NCBI GenBank assembly: GCA_963796485.1
Contig: CAWCLV010000001.1
Span: 1,240,001-1,304,000, forward strand
DNA length: 64,000 bases
Reading direction: 5' to 3'
From: CAWCDJ01 sp963796485
GTDB lineage: Bacteria > Acidobacteriota > Terriglobia > Bryobacterales > Bryobacteraceae
Position numbers and translations under genes: made by a program. The first letter of the stretch is position 1. Every line of letters starts with the position of its first letter. Positions 45,601 through 53,766 of this stretch are shown piece after piece. Under the pieces are notes generated by a model, which saw only the letters and a program-made list of their open reading frames with translations, did no database searches and was not told the origin of the DNA.

Positions 45601-45754
45601 CACGATCGTGGGCGGTCTATTGGTCAGCCAGGTGCTCACGCTCTACACCACGCCGGTCGTCTATCTCTATTTCGACCGCCTGGCCAAGCGGCTTAGCCGC
45701 AACCGTGCGCCACGTTATGTGGAGGGCGCGCAACCCATCGCGCAAGAGCCGTGA
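42635..45754 (+). CDS. mdtB: RND efflux pump subunit (MdtB-like)
   Basis: 1039 residues from ATG 42635, with GGAGG 9 nt upstream and a 4-bp overlap with mdtA. It shows the RND plan: 12 helices and two large periplasmic loops. SPSRPFILRPVATSLLMTG is the usual MdtB-type start. The proton-relay Asp pair is in GFVVDDAIVMIENIARF, and the second-half helix has the RND Lys in GIVKKNAIMMIDFAL. It should assemble with its paralogue MdtC into a B2C trimer that extrudes drugs with proton influx. No outer-membrane channel gene follows, so a TolC homologue from elsewhere is needed. Confidence 0.95.
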   Translation: MSPSRPFILRPVATSLLMTGILLAGFVAYRQLPVSALPEVDYPTIQVQTFYPGASPEVMASSVTAPLERQFGQVPGLKQMTSLSSFGSSIVVLQFDLNLNIDVAEQEVQAAINASGTYLPKDLPNPPIYSKSNPADAPVITLALTSDSMPLRQVEDYADTTLAQKISQLPGVGLVTIGGGQRPAVRIQANPTALASYGLSLEDLRTALGQANVNQAKGNLENRRQSFTIGANDQIMTPTDYAAIIVAYRNGGAVRLSDVANVVEGAENQHQAAWMNTTPAVIVNIQRQPGANIISVVDRIETLLPQLRATLPHSINVRVLTDRTTTIRASVADVQFELMLTIGLVVMVIFLFLRSVSATIIPSIAVPLSIVGTFGVMYLLGYSLNNLTLMALTISTGFVVDDAIVMIENIARFIEMGDSPLQAALKGSEQIGFTIVSLTVSLIAVLIPLLFMGDIVGRLFREFAVTLAVTILVSAVVSLTLTPMMAALLLRHTPESQQGWFFRISERFFEKVISWYGATLRVVLRYQRTTLTITIATLAATVLLYIYVPKGFFPVQDTGVILGISEANETTSFSNMAQRQEQLAAAILKDPDVQSLSSYIGIDGTNATTNSGRIQINLKPLEERSASAEQIIRRLQPRVSAVQGITLYMQPVQDLTIEDRVSRTQFQYSLEDANAQELSQWVPRLLNKLRSRPELRDVASDMQTGGLKETLDIDRSTASRLGITPQNIDDTLYDAFGQRLVSTIFTQLNQYHVVLEVDPRFQRTPSDLDKIYVHSSNNKQVPLSQIAHFETDNTPLVIAHQGQFPAVTVSFNLAPGVSLGDAVKVIRDAEQQIGFPASIQASFQGTAQAFQSSLANEPILILAALITVYIVLGVLYESYIHPITILSTLPSAGVGAILALLLTHNDFNVISLIGVILLIGIVKKNAIMMIDFALEAEREQGKPPHESIYQACLLRFRPIMMTTMAALLGGLPLAFGSGTGAELRRPLGITIVGGLLVSQVLTLYTTPVVYLYFDRLAKRLSRNRAPRYVEGAQPIAQEP

Positions 45755-48700
45755 GCGTATCTTCGGGATTCATCAAGCGACCCGTCGGAACCACGCTGCT
45801 GACTATCGGGCTGGCGATGGCTGGGGCTGTGGCCTATCGCATGCTGCCGGTGGCGCCGCTGCCCGAGGTCGAGTTCCCCACGATCAATGTCAACGCCGGG
45901 CTGCCGGGAGCCAGTCCCGAAACCATGGCTTCGTCGGTGGCCACGCCGCTCGAACGGCAGTTCGGACGAATCGCGGGCGTCACCGAAATGACGTCCACCA
46001 GCGGTCTCGGCAGCACCAACATCACGCTCCAGTTCGATCTCAATCGCAACATCGATGCTGCCGCGCGCGACGTGCAGGCGGCCATCAACGCCGCTCGCGG
46101 GCAGTTGCCGCCCAACCTGCCGAATAACCCGACCTACCGCAAGGTCAACCCGGCGGATGCCCCGATCCTGATTCTCGCGCTCACCTCCGACAGCTACGAC
46201 GTGGCGCAAATGTACGACTCCGCCGATTCGATCCTGGCGCAGAAACTTTCGCAGGTGCAGGGTGTCGGGCAGGTGATTGTAGGCGGCGGCGCCAAGCCGG
46301 CTGTGCGGGTGGAACTGAACCCGCGCGCGCTGGAGAGCTTTCAGATCGGGCTCGACCAGGTTCGGACGGTTCTCGGCAACGCCAACGCCCACAGCCCGAC
46401 CGGCAGCCTCGGCGCCGGGGGCAGCCGTTACCAGCTTGCCACCACCGATCAGCTCTTCAAAGCCGCGGATTACGGCAAGCTGATCGTCAGCTATCACAAT
46501 GGCTCGGCGGTGAAGCTCTCGGACGTCGCCGACGTCACGGATTCCGTACAGGACCGCCGCAACGCCGGCCTCTACAACGGCAAGCCCGCGGTCTTGATTA
46601 TTTTGTTCCGGCAGCCCGCCGCCAACATGATCGACACGGTGGACCGGATCCGCTCGCTGCTCCCGCAACTCGAAGCCTCCATTCCGTCGGCGATCCATGT
46701 CGGGGTCGTAGTCGACCGCACCACCACCATCCGCTCCTCGGTTAATGATGTGCAGTTCACGCTGGTGGTCTCGATCGCGCTGGTCGTGATGGTGGTGTTC
46801 CTGTTTCTGCGGAACGGCTGGGCTACGTTCATTCCGGGCATCTCGGTGCCCCTCTCGCTTCTCGGCACGTTCGGCGTGATGTATCTGGTGGGGTACACGC
46901 TCGACAACCTCTCGCTTATGGCGTTGACCGTTTCCACGGGGTTTGTGGTGGACGACGCCATCGTAGTGATCGAGAACATCGCCCGCCACCTGGAGCAGGG
47001 AATGTCGCCGCTCCAGGCGGCGCTCCGCGGGTCGAAGGAGATCGGCTTCACGGTTTTGTCGATGAGCGTCTCGCTGGTGGCCGTTTTCATTCCGATTCTG
47101 CTGATGGGCGGAATTGTCGGCCGCCTGTTCCGGGAATTCGCAGTCACCCTGGCGGTGGCGATCGGGGTTTCGCTCGTGATCTCGCTCACCACCACGCCGA
47201 TGCTGTGCTCGCGCCTGCTGGTTTCGGAGCATGATCGGCCGCACGGCTGGTTCTACCGGGCAGGAGAAAAGGTCTTCAACTCGCTGCTGGCGGCGTATGA
47301 CAACTCGCTGCGCTGGGTGCTGCGGCATCCGCAACCGATGCTGCTCGCGACCTTCGCCGCGGTGGCGCTGAGCGTCACGCTCTACATCAAGGTTCCGAAG
47401 GGTTTCTTTCCCGAGCAGGATACCGGGCGTATCGCCGGCTCGATTGTCGCCGCCCAGGATATTTCGTTCCCCGCCATGCGCCAGAAACTGGCGGAGTTCA
47501 TCGACATCGTGCAGCACGACCCGGCGGTGGATACCGTCGTCGGCTTTACCGGCGGGAGTTCCGTCAATACCGGGCGCGTCTTCGGACAGTTGAAGGATTT
47601 CGACCAGCGCAAGGGCGAGACGGTCCAGATGGTGATCAATCGCCTGCGCGGCAAGCTGGCGCGGATTCCGGGAGCGACGCTCTATCTTCAGCCCGTCCAG
47701 GACATCCGCGTGGGCGGCCACGCCACCAGCGCCGCGTACCAGTACACATTGCGCGCCGACAACCTGAAGGACCTCGACGAGTGGTCGCAGAAGCTGCTGG
47801 ACCGCATGAAGACGATGCCCGACATCCGCGACGCCAACACCGACGAGCAGAGCCACGGGCTCGAATCGAACCTCGTGGTGGACCGCGATACCGCGTCGCG
47901 TTTGGGCCTCAACTCCAGCGCCATCGATTCGGCCCTGTACGATTCGTTCGGGCAGCGGGACGTCTCCACGATGTACACCTCGCTCAACCAGTACTTCGTC
48001 GTGATGGAGGTGGACCCGAAATACCAGTTGGGGCCGGATTCGCTGCGCAATATTTATGTGCTTTCGTCCGCCGGCAAGGAAGTGCCGCTGAGCGCGTTCG
48101 CGCACCTGGAGCAGAACAGTACCACGCTGGCCGTGAATCACCAGGGGCAGTTCCCGTCGGTGACCCTGTCCTTTGCGCTCGCGCCGGACGTATCCCTCGG
48201 CGATGCCGTGAATGAGATCCAGGCAACCGAACGCCAGATCGGCATGCCCGCGAACGTTCAGGGCAGCTTCATGGGGACCGCGCAGGCCTTTCAAGCTTCG
48301 CTGGCGAACGAACCGTACCTGATCCTGGCGGCGCTGGTAACGGTTTACATCGTGCTCGGCATGCTGTACGAGAGCTTTGTGCATCCGATCACGATTCTCT
48401 CGACGCTGCCCTCGGCCGGCGTGGGCGCGCTTCTGGCGCTCTTGCTCACGCATCAGGATTTGAACGTGATCGCGCTCATCGGCATCATCCTGCTGATCGG
48501 GATTGTGAAGAAGAATGCCATCATGATGATCGATTTCGCGCTCGATGCCGAGCGCAGGGAAGGGAAGAACTCGCGCGACGCCATCTACGAAGCCTGCCTG
48601 CTGCGCTTCCGGCCGATCATGATGACCACGGTGGCCGCGATGTTGGGCGCCGTGCCGCTCGCGGTCGGCGGAGGCGCCGGTTCCGAACTCCGCCGGCCTC

Positions 48701-48855
48701 TCGGAATTACGATTGTCGGGGGCTTGCTGGTCAGCCAGATGCTCACGCTGTTCACCACCCCGGTGATTTACCTTTATCTGGACCGGCTGCGGCTCGCGGC
48801 CGTCCGCATCCTGCCGCGCCGCGCCCCGCGAGCCCTGCCTTCCGACACGGACTAA
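45751..48855 (+). CDS. mdtC: RND efflux pump subunit (MdtC-like)
   Basis: 1034 residues, starting at a GTG that overlaps the mdtB stop (GTGA). It is a close paralogue of the preceding pump, with the same start type (SVSSGFIKRPVGTTLLTIG), the Asp pair in GFVVDDAIVVIENIARHLEQ and the Lys in GIVKKNAIMMIDFALDA. Several long stretches are nearly identical to MdtB at the protein level, so the two genes come from a duplication. It should form the heterotrimer with MdtB. The gene ends the operon; a YbaK-type gene follows after 51 bp with its own Shine-Dalgarno. Confidence 0.95.
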   Translation: MSVSSGFIKRPVGTTLLTIGLAMAGAVAYRMLPVAPLPEVEFPTINVNAGLPGASPETMASSVATPLERQFGRIAGVTEMTSTSGLGSTNITLQFDLNRNIDAAARDVQAAINAARGQLPPNLPNNPTYRKVNPADAPILILALTSDSYDVAQMYDSADSILAQKLSQVQGVGQVIVGGGAKPAVRVELNPRALESFQIGLDQVRTVLGNANAHSPTGSLGAGGSRYQLATTDQLFKAADYGKLIVSYHNGSAVKLSDVADVTDSVQDRRNAGLYNGKPAVLIILFRQPAANMIDTVDRIRSLLPQLEASIPSAIHVGVVVDRTTTIRSSVNDVQFTLVVSIALVVMVVFLFLRNGWATFIPGISVPLSLLGTFGVMYLVGYTLDNLSLMALTVSTGFVVDDAIVVIENIARHLEQGMSPLQAALRGSKEIGFTVLSMSVSLVAVFIPILLMGGIVGRLFREFAVTLAVAIGVSLVISLTTTPMLCSRLLVSEHDRPHGWFYRAGEKVFNSLLAAYDNSLRWVLRHPQPMLLATFAAVALSVTLYIKVPKGFFPEQDTGRIAGSIVAAQDISFPAMRQKLAEFIDIVQHDPAVDTVVGFTGGSSVNTGRVFGQLKDFDQRKGETVQMVINRLRGKLARIPGATLYLQPVQDIRVGGHATSAAYQYTLRADNLKDLDEWSQKLLDRMKTMPDIRDANTDEQSHGLESNLVVDRDTASRLGLNSSAIDSALYDSFGQRDVSTMYTSLNQYFVVMEVDPKYQLGPDSLRNIYVLSSAGKEVPLSAFAHLEQNSTTLAVNHQGQFPSVTLSFALAPDVSLGDAVNEIQATERQIGMPANVQGSFMGTAQAFQASLANEPYLILAALVTVYIVLGMLYESFVHPITILSTLPSAGVGALLALLLTHQDLNVIALIGIILLIGIVKKNAIMMIDFALDAERREGKNSRDAIYEACLLRFRPIMMTTVAAMLGAVPLAVGGGAGSELRRPLGITIVGGLLVSQMLTLFTTPVIYLYLDRLRLAAVRILPRRAPRALPSDTD

Positions 48856-48906
48856 ACCTGTTCGGCGGCGCTTTTTGGGCGTAGAATTCGAACAGGGGAG
48901 GTTCCT

Positions 48907-49395
48907 ATGCCGCTTTCGGAGCGACTGCGTAGTTTCCTCGATTCCCATCACGCGGAATACACCCCGACCGTCCACCCGCAGGCCTATACGGCGCGCGAAG
49001 TGGCCGCGGTCGAGCACCTGCCCACCCGGGAGGTGGCCAAAGCGGTTGTCGTATTCGGCGATGGTGAGTACCACATGATCGTCATCCCGGCTAGCAAGCT
49101 GGTTGATTTTCAGGAGGTCAGAGTAGCTCTGGGGCTAAGCCATGTCCGGTTGGCCACGGAGGAAGAACTCGGGAAGCTCTTTCCCGATTGCGAATTGGGC
49201 GCAATGCCGCCGTTCGGGGCGCTCTACGGAGTGAAGGTATACCTCGACGACAGCATCGCAGGCGAAGACATGATTGCATTCAACGCTGGAACCCACCGTG
49301 ACGAAGTGCACATGCGCACGGCGGATTACCGCAAGCTGGCAAACCCCGCCATCGTCTCCCTGGCGCGGGAGCCGGTCATGCGTCACGGCTGGTAA
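48907..49395 (+). CDS. YbaK/ProX-type aminoacyl-tRNA deacylase
   Basis: 162 residues of the YbaK/EbsC fold; GGGGAGG stands just before ATG 48907. The conserved Lys is in REVAKAVVVFGDG, followed by the strand-rich core (YHMIVIPASKLVDFQEVRVALG) and the late signature GAMPPFGALYGVKVYLDDSI. These free-standing proteins hydrolyse mischarged tRNAs, for example Cys-tRNAPro or Ala-tRNAPro, in the cytoplasm. Which substrate applies here cannot be read. The stop codon and a few bases of the gene end are included in an 81-bp tandem duplication. Confidence 0.9.
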   Translation: MPLSERLRSFLDSHHAEYTPTVHPQAYTAREVAAVEHLPTREVAKAVVVFGDGEYHMIVIPASKLVDFQEVRVALGLSHVRLATEEELGKLFPDCELGAMPPFGALYGVKVYLDDSIAGEDMIAFNAGTHRDEVHMRTADYRKLANPAIVSLAREPVMRHGW

Positions 49396-49551
49396 CTGCT
49401 CTGTGGGGCAGGCCTCCCGGCCTGCCCGCTTTTGACTCGAGAGCCTGTCACGAAATAACCATGCCAAGGCCGGTAACTGCTGTGTGGGGCAGGCCTTCCC
49501 GCCTGCCCGCTTTTGACTTGAGAGCCTGTCACGAATAACCATGCCAAGGCG
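49388..49551 (+). repeat. 81-bp tandem duplication spanning the ybaK stop and a GGCC hairpin
   Basis: GGTAACTGCT recurs at 49391 and 49472. Each copy has the hairpin (GGGCAGGCC, loop TCCC, GGCCTGCCC at 49406-49427; partly changed in copy 2), then GCTTTTGACT, GAGAGCCTGTCACGAA and ATAACCATGCCAAGGC. The 243-bp gap to 49638 contains no gene; a member of the second dispersed element lies at about 49553-49584. Confidence 0.93.
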
Positions 49552-49638
49552 AAGAGACCGCTTCCTTCCGGTCGCGGCTATTTTGGATTTTTCGTGATAA
49601 GCCTTCAAACCGGGCCGCCGGGGCGTACCATACCAGAT

Positions 49639-50112
49639 ATGCCGAGACTCGCACTCATGGTTTTTTTGCTGCCCCTCGCCACTCACGCCGCCGGTGATTC
49701 CGCGCTCGACCGCGCCACCCTGCGCGGCATAAAAACAGTGGGTGTCGTCGTAGATCGCATCGCTCCGGAACTCGGCAAAGAGGGGTTCGACGCCGATACC
49801 TTTCAAACCCGGATCGAAATGCGTCTTCGGAACGCGGGCATCGACGTCGTCCCAAACGCGCCGGAGTTTCTCGCGCTCCGGCTCCTTCACGTCCGGGGAG
49901 GACGCGGCCCGTTCGCGGTCTGTCTCGCGGTCGGACTCTACCAGCCGGTCACTCTCGCGCGCGACGCCAAAGTGAGAACCGCGACGCAGACCTGGGAGGC
50001 CGAAACCGTGCTCATGGCACAGCCCAAAATGGTCTACAGCGCATCGCTCGACAGCCTCGACGAGCTGGTGGATCGCTTCATCGAAGCGTGGCGTTCAGTG
50101 AACTCGCAGTGA
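49639..50112 (+). CDS. Small exported protein of unknown function
   Basis: 157 residues from ATG 49639, which gives a signal peptide (MPRLALMVFLLPLATHAAG); the frame continues upstream but not as protein. The mature part begins LRGIKTVGVVVDRIAPEL and reads as an alpha/beta fold of about 130 residues with paired strands (FLALRLLHVRGG, FAVCLAVGLYQPVTL). Similar small exported proteins are common in acidobacteria; I cannot name a function. Its last 35 bp overlap the 3' end of the convergent M15 peptidase gene. Confidence 0.72.
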   Translation: MPRLALMVFLLPLATHAAGDSALDRATLRGIKTVGVVVDRIAPELGKEGFDADTFQTRIEMRLRNAGIDVVPNAPEFLALRLLHVRGGRGPFAVCLAVGLYQPVTLARDAKVRTATQTWEAETVLMAQPKMVYSASLDSLDELVDRFIEAWRSVNSQ

Positions 50113-50746
50113 CCATCCGCCCTCTTGCCGGGGTCCAGCCCGCATAGTGCCACTCCCGGTGGCCGTGCGGCGAATCGATCCCGACGTGAGTGGTCTCCGC
50201 GCCCAGCCCGAGCGAAATCCGCATCCACGGAAATCGCGCGCAAAGGCCGCGCAGAAACAGTTCCGCCCTCATGCGGTCTATCACGCTCTGGTAATCGAGA
50301 TCCACCGCGTTCGCCGTTGGATGGTCCCCGTTCTTCGCGCCGCCGACCGCCCTGTCGCTGTTGTACGCCGCCGGGCGCCACCAGTTGCGCACGCGCACGC
50401 CTTCCGCCGTGATTCTGTCGATCGACTCAATCACCAATGCCAGGGCCGCGCCGCGCGACCACCAATTCTGCGGCGGCAGAAAATTCTGAAAACCATGCCG
50501 CGCCGCGACCGCCGGGTGATTCGGCTGCGTCATCTCGATCCCGGATACACGGCTTACGCCGCTATCTTTCAGGTAAGCTTCGAAACCAGCGACCGTCGCC
50601 GGGTAAACGCCCGGATTGACGATCTTCCCTCCCAACTGTTGAATCGCAAGGGCATAGACTCCTGTAGAAGACATCCGCGAAACACTGGCGGCCAGACATG
50701 CGCCGCTGCACAGCCCCAGAAGGGTACAAATACGAACAAATTTCAC
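50078..50746 (-). CDS. M15-family D,D-peptidase-like protein, exported
   Basis: 222 residues with a signal peptide (MKFVRICTLLGLCSGACLAA). The second half has the M15/MEROPS MD-clan metal site: Arg in RNWWRPAAYN, His in VGGAKNGDHPT, Asp in ANAVDLDY, and a final His in THVGIDSPHG. This fits a zinc D,D- or L,D-endopeptidase that trims peptidoglycan stems in the periplasm. The N-terminal 80 residues are an extra domain of unknown role. It is divergent from the sulfatase gene (53 bp) and overlaps the convergent small gene by 35 bp. Confidence 0.85.
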   Translation of the reverse strand: MKFVRICTLLGLCSGACLAASVSRMSSTGVYALAIQQLGGKIVNPGVYPATVAGFEAYLKDSGVSRVSGIEMTQPNHPAVAARHGFQNFLPPQNWWSRGAALALVIESIDRITAEGVRVRNWWRPAAYNSDRAVGGAKNGDHPTANAVDLDYQSVIDRMRAELFLRGLCARFPWMRISLGLGAETTHVGIDSPHGHREWHYAGWTPARGRMVTASSLNATLR

Positions 50747-50799
50747 GATGTACTAACCGACGCGCTTCGGGCCCCTTGCGTTACTGATACGATACCCGC

Positions 50800-52185
50800 A
50801 TGCGCGCCGATTTCACCCCAAGCTCCCGCCGCGACCTCCTGAAAGGCGTGGCTGCCGGTGCGTTCGCCACCCGAGCCCGCGCCGCCGCGGCCCCGCCGAA
50901 CGTCCTGTACTTGCATTCCCACGACACCGGCCGCTACATTCAGCCTTTCGGGTACGAAATTCCTACTCCCAACCTGCAGAAGCTCGCCGCCGAGGGGATT
51001 CTTTTCCGCGGCGCCTTCGACGCCGCGCCCACGTGTTCGCCGAGCCGCGCCAGCCTGCTCACCGGCGAGTGCCCGCACGCCAACGGGATGCTGGGTTTGG
51101 CGCACCGCGGCTTCAGCCTGAATGATTACAACCGCCACATCCTGCACACGCTCCGGCCCCAGGGATACCGCGCCACCCTGATCGGGATTCAGCACATTGC
51201 GCGCGACCCCGGCGTCATCGGCTACGATGAGATCATTCCCACCCGCGGGACGCATGTGGATGCCGTCGCGCCTGCGGCAGTGCGCTTCCTCCACGAAAAA
51301 CCGAAGCAGCCCTTTTTCCTCTCGGTCGGTTTCTTCGAGACTCACCGCGAATTTCACCAGCCCGGTCCCGCCGAAGATCCGCGCTTCTGCCAGCCTCCCG
51401 CGCCGAATCCCGACACGCCCGAAACGCGCCGCGACATCGCCGCCTTCAAAGCCAGCGCCCGCGTGCTCGATCGGGGCATGGGCGACGTGCTGAACGCGCT
51501 TGCCTCCAGCGGTCTCGCGGAAAACACGCTCGTCGTCTGCACCACCGACCACGGCATCGCATTTCCCGCGATGAAGTGCAATCTCACCGCGCACGGCACC
51601 GGCGTGTTCCTGATCCTGCGCGGCCCCGGCGGATTCAACGGCGGGAAGACCTGCGAAGCCATGGTGTCGCACCTCGATCTCTATCCCACCGTCTGCGATC
51701 TCGCCGGCGTCGATCATCCCTCCTGGCTTCAGGGGAAATCGCTGCTGCCGCTCATCCGCGGTCAGGCATCGAAGCTCCACGACGAGATCTTCGCCGAAGT
51801 CAACTATCACGCCGCCTACGAACCCGGCCGCGCCGTCCGCACGGACCGCTGGAATTACATTCGCCGTTTCGGCGAACGCGTCCATCCCGTTCTGCCGAAT
51901 TGCGACGACGGCCCGAGCAAGACAGTCTGGGTGCAGGCCGGATGGAAAGAGCGAATGGTCCCCGAAGAGCAGCTCTACGACACGCTCTTCGATCCCAACG
52001 AGACGTGCAATCTCGCCTCCGATGCCGCTTCCGCGTCTGTGCTGCGCGAAATGCGCGGCCGCCTCGATTCCTGGATGCGCCGCACCGGCGATCCGCTCCT
52101 GAATGGTCCGGTAAAGGCGCCCGCCGGAGCGATCGTGAACGATCCCAACGGCCTCTCTCCCCAGGAGCCTACTCGTCCCGCGTAG
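50800..52185 (+). CDS. Sulfatase with Cys-type formylglycine motif, Tat-exported
   Basis: 461 residues. The start SSRRDLLKGVAAGAFATRA is a Tat signal. The formylglycine motif CSPSR (Cys79) followed by ASLLTGE is complete, so the enzyme needs an FGE-type activator. Metal-site features include SHDTG near residue 40, where most sulfatases have DD, and TTDHGIAFP in the middle. The family hydrolyses sulfate esters or N-sulfate of carbohydrates; the pattern is nearest to heparan N-sulfatase-like enzymes, but the substrate is inferred only. It converges with the NIPSNAP gene, 3 bp between stops. Confidence 0.9.
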   Translation: MRADFTPSSRRDLLKGVAAGAFATRARAAAAPPNVLYLHSHDTGRYIQPFGYEIPTPNLQKLAAEGILFRGAFDAAPTCSPSRASLLTGECPHANGMLGLAHRGFSLNDYNRHILHTLRPQGYRATLIGIQHIARDPGVIGYDEIIPTRGTHVDAVAPAAVRFLHEKPKQPFFLSVGFFETHREFHQPGPAEDPRFCQPPAPNPDTPETRRDIAAFKASARVLDRGMGDVLNALASSGLAENTLVVCTTDHGIAFPAMKCNLTAHGTGVFLILRGPGGFNGGKTCEAMVSHLDLYPTVCDLAGVDHPSWLQGKSLLPLIRGQASKLHDEIFAEVNYHAAYEPGRAVRTDRWNYIRRFGERVHPVLPNCDDGPSKTVWVQAGWKERMVPEEQLYDTLFDPNETCNLASDAASASVLREMRGRLDSWMRRTGDPLLNGPVKAPAGAIVNDPNGLSPQEPTRPA

Positions 52186-52188
52186 TCT

Positions 52189-52959
52189 TTAGCGGATCTG
52201 CGAGAACGCCGCCGGCCGCAGAATTGCGTTGCTGATGTTCGAAACGATCTCTGCGTCGCTCAGCCCGGGCTGCGATCGCAGTTTCTGCCAGTCCGGATCG
52301 GATCCGAACGCGCGCCACACTCGGTCGCGCGCCGCCAGGTCGTCGTAAGAGAGCATGTAGGTGATCTTCGGCAGATTCGTCCCCACCATCCCCCGCGCGA
52401 AAAACACCGGGATCATGCCGACCTTGCGAAAGACCGCGATCTCGCCGCTCTCGAACATTCCCACCTTCCGCAGCGACGCCTTCTCGTTCACCGATTCGTA
52501 CGTCCGCATTTCGAAAATGCGCGCCGGCCGCTTGCCGTCATTGGCCGGGACCTCGACCGCCGGAAACCCCGGAAACGCCCGCAGCAGGCTGCTCTCCATA
52601 CGTGTGTAAGGCGGGTCCGCGATGTTGTTGTAGGCATCCCAGCCCTTCTGGAATTCCTTGTCCGCCGCGATCCGTTCCTGCGCCGCTTCGTACGCGGCCA
52701 GCGAAGGATAGCTCGCCAGCACCAGCGCGAACGGACTCTGCTCGGCGATGACGGCGTTGAAAATGCCGGTCGGTCCCGCCTCGGCCCGCCTGGCCGCCGA
52801 AAGCCAGGTGTCGCGCAGGTATTCGTTCGTGCGTTGCCCCTGGGGGCCGCTCCGCATGTAGTAGTAAGTCAGGTGGAACCAGGCGCTGTTTGGTTTTTCG
52901 GCCGCCGCCGCCGCCAGGCCCGCCGCCGCCGATGCAGTCAGAAAGTTGCGTCGTTTCAT
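52189..52959 (-). CDS. NIPSNAP family protein, Tat-exported
   Basis: 256 residues with a Tat-like start (MKRRNFLTASAAAGLAAAAA). Two ferredoxin-like NIPSNAP halves follow: FHLTYYYMRSGPQGQRTNEYL, and the diagnostic IFEMRTYESVNEKASLRKVGMF. YMLSYDDLAARDRVWRAF near the end is the usual closing strand-helix. NIPSNAP proteins are small dimeric alpha/beta-barrel folds of unclear chemistry; in this lineage they are often exported and sit next to sulfatases or oxidoreductases, as here. Confidence 0.88.
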   Translation of the reverse strand: MKRRNFLTASAAAGLAAAAAEKPNSAWFHLTYYYMRSGPQGQRTNEYLRDTWLSAARRAEAGPTGIFNAVIAEQSPFALVLASYPSLAAYEAAQERIAADKEFQKGWDAYNNIADPPYTRMESSLLRAFPGFPAVEVPANDGKRPARIFEMRTYESVNEKASLRKVGMFESGEIAVFRKVGMIPVFFARGMVGTNLPKITYMLSYDDLAARDRVWRAFGSDPDWQKLRSQPGLSDAEIVSNISNAILRPAAFSQIR

Positions 52960-53003
52960 TCGTCAACCGTTATATCAGACTGCGCCGTGCGCTATCTCGC
53001 CGT

Positions 53004-53666
53004 CTATTTTGGCCCGGCGAGCGTCAGTTGTTTCTGGTCCTTGTGCCCGAACTTTCCCAGCACGGTGAGGGTGTAGGTGGTGGTAGCCCTTGGCGCCACA
53101 TAGAATCGCCCATAAGGCGCCCGGTGCAGGTTGGGAAACGCCGGAGGGTCGATCGAAACCTCCTCGGGATTCTGCGCCGTGAATGCCACCAGATAGACGG
53201 GGTTTCCCAGGTAATTCAGGCTCTTGCTGCGGACTTCGAAAGAGGTGATCTTGGGCAGGGCGTCCGGGTCCGCCACTACACCCAGTTGAAACGTCTCCGA
53301 TACCGTACGTCCGTCTTTGCCTTCGGCAACCAGGGTGTACTGCGTGTTGCGCTCCGGTGCGATCTCCACGCACTTGTTCAGCGACGGGGTTACGCCTTCG
53401 AGCGGCGGTTCCATCCGCACGGAAACGGCATTCAGCACCCCATAGCAGATCACGGACTTGTCGCCCTCGATCACGCGCCCTTCGCGCGCGTAGAAACTCA
53501 GGATCTTGACCTCGTCGCCTCCGTAAGTTTTGAGGAACTCCGCGAGTCTCGCATCTTCGCCCGGCAGCCTGGCGGTACGGATCGGTAGAGCGCGCCGGCT
53601 CCAGAATACCCATCCGGCATACAGGGCCACGGTAATCAGAGCGACCCTGAGAATTCGAAAGGTCAT
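53004..53666 (-). CDS. Membrane-anchored Ig-like protein of unknown function
   Basis: 220 residues with one N-terminal helix (LRVALITVALYAGWVFWS) that should anchor it to the inner membrane. Two beta-rich modules follow: one with VKILSFYAREGRVIEGDKSVICYGVLNA and NTQYTLVAEGKDG, another with LPKITSFEVRSKSL and TTTYTLTVLGKFG. These read like Ig-like strands that give a protein context to other secreted factors. No catalytic residues are visible. A GGCC cruciform element lies 7 bp upstream of the ATG. Confidence 0.72.
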   Translation of the reverse strand: MTFRILRVALITVALYAGWVFWSRRALPIRTARLPGEDARLAEFLKTYGGDEVKILSFYAREGRVIEGDKSVICYGVLNAVSVRMEPPLEGVTPSLNKCVEIAPERNTQYTLVAEGKDGRTVSETFQLGVVADPDALPKITSFEVRSKSLNYLGNPVYLVAFTAQNPEEVSIDPPAFPNLHRAPYGRFYVAPRATTTYTLTVLGKFGHKDQKQLTLAGPK

Positions 53667-53673
53667 AGTCTCC

Positions 53674-53721
53674 GTAGGGTAGGCCTCCCGGCCTGCCCGA
53701 GCGCCGCAGGCGCTACCCTAC
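53674..53721. repeat. GGCC two-hairpin element with outer stem (cruciform form)
   Basis: The most complete copy. Outer GTAGGGTA (53674-53681) pairs with TACCCTAC (53714-53721). Inside are hairpin 1 (GGGTAGGCC, TCCC, GGCCTGCCC, 53677-53698) and hairpin 2 (AGCGCC, GCA, GGCGCT, 53700-53714). The outer stem and hairpin 1 share bases, so two folds compete. Confidence 0.88.
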
Positions 53722-53766
53722 CGTAAGAACAGTAGACCCCGCAGGATCCGTAAAGGTTCCTGAGCT

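Noticed and set aside
45715..49074. 1119-codon minus-strand frame
   Set aside because: Antisense of the MdtC pump gene; His/Arg/Asp-rich composition typical of shadow frames.
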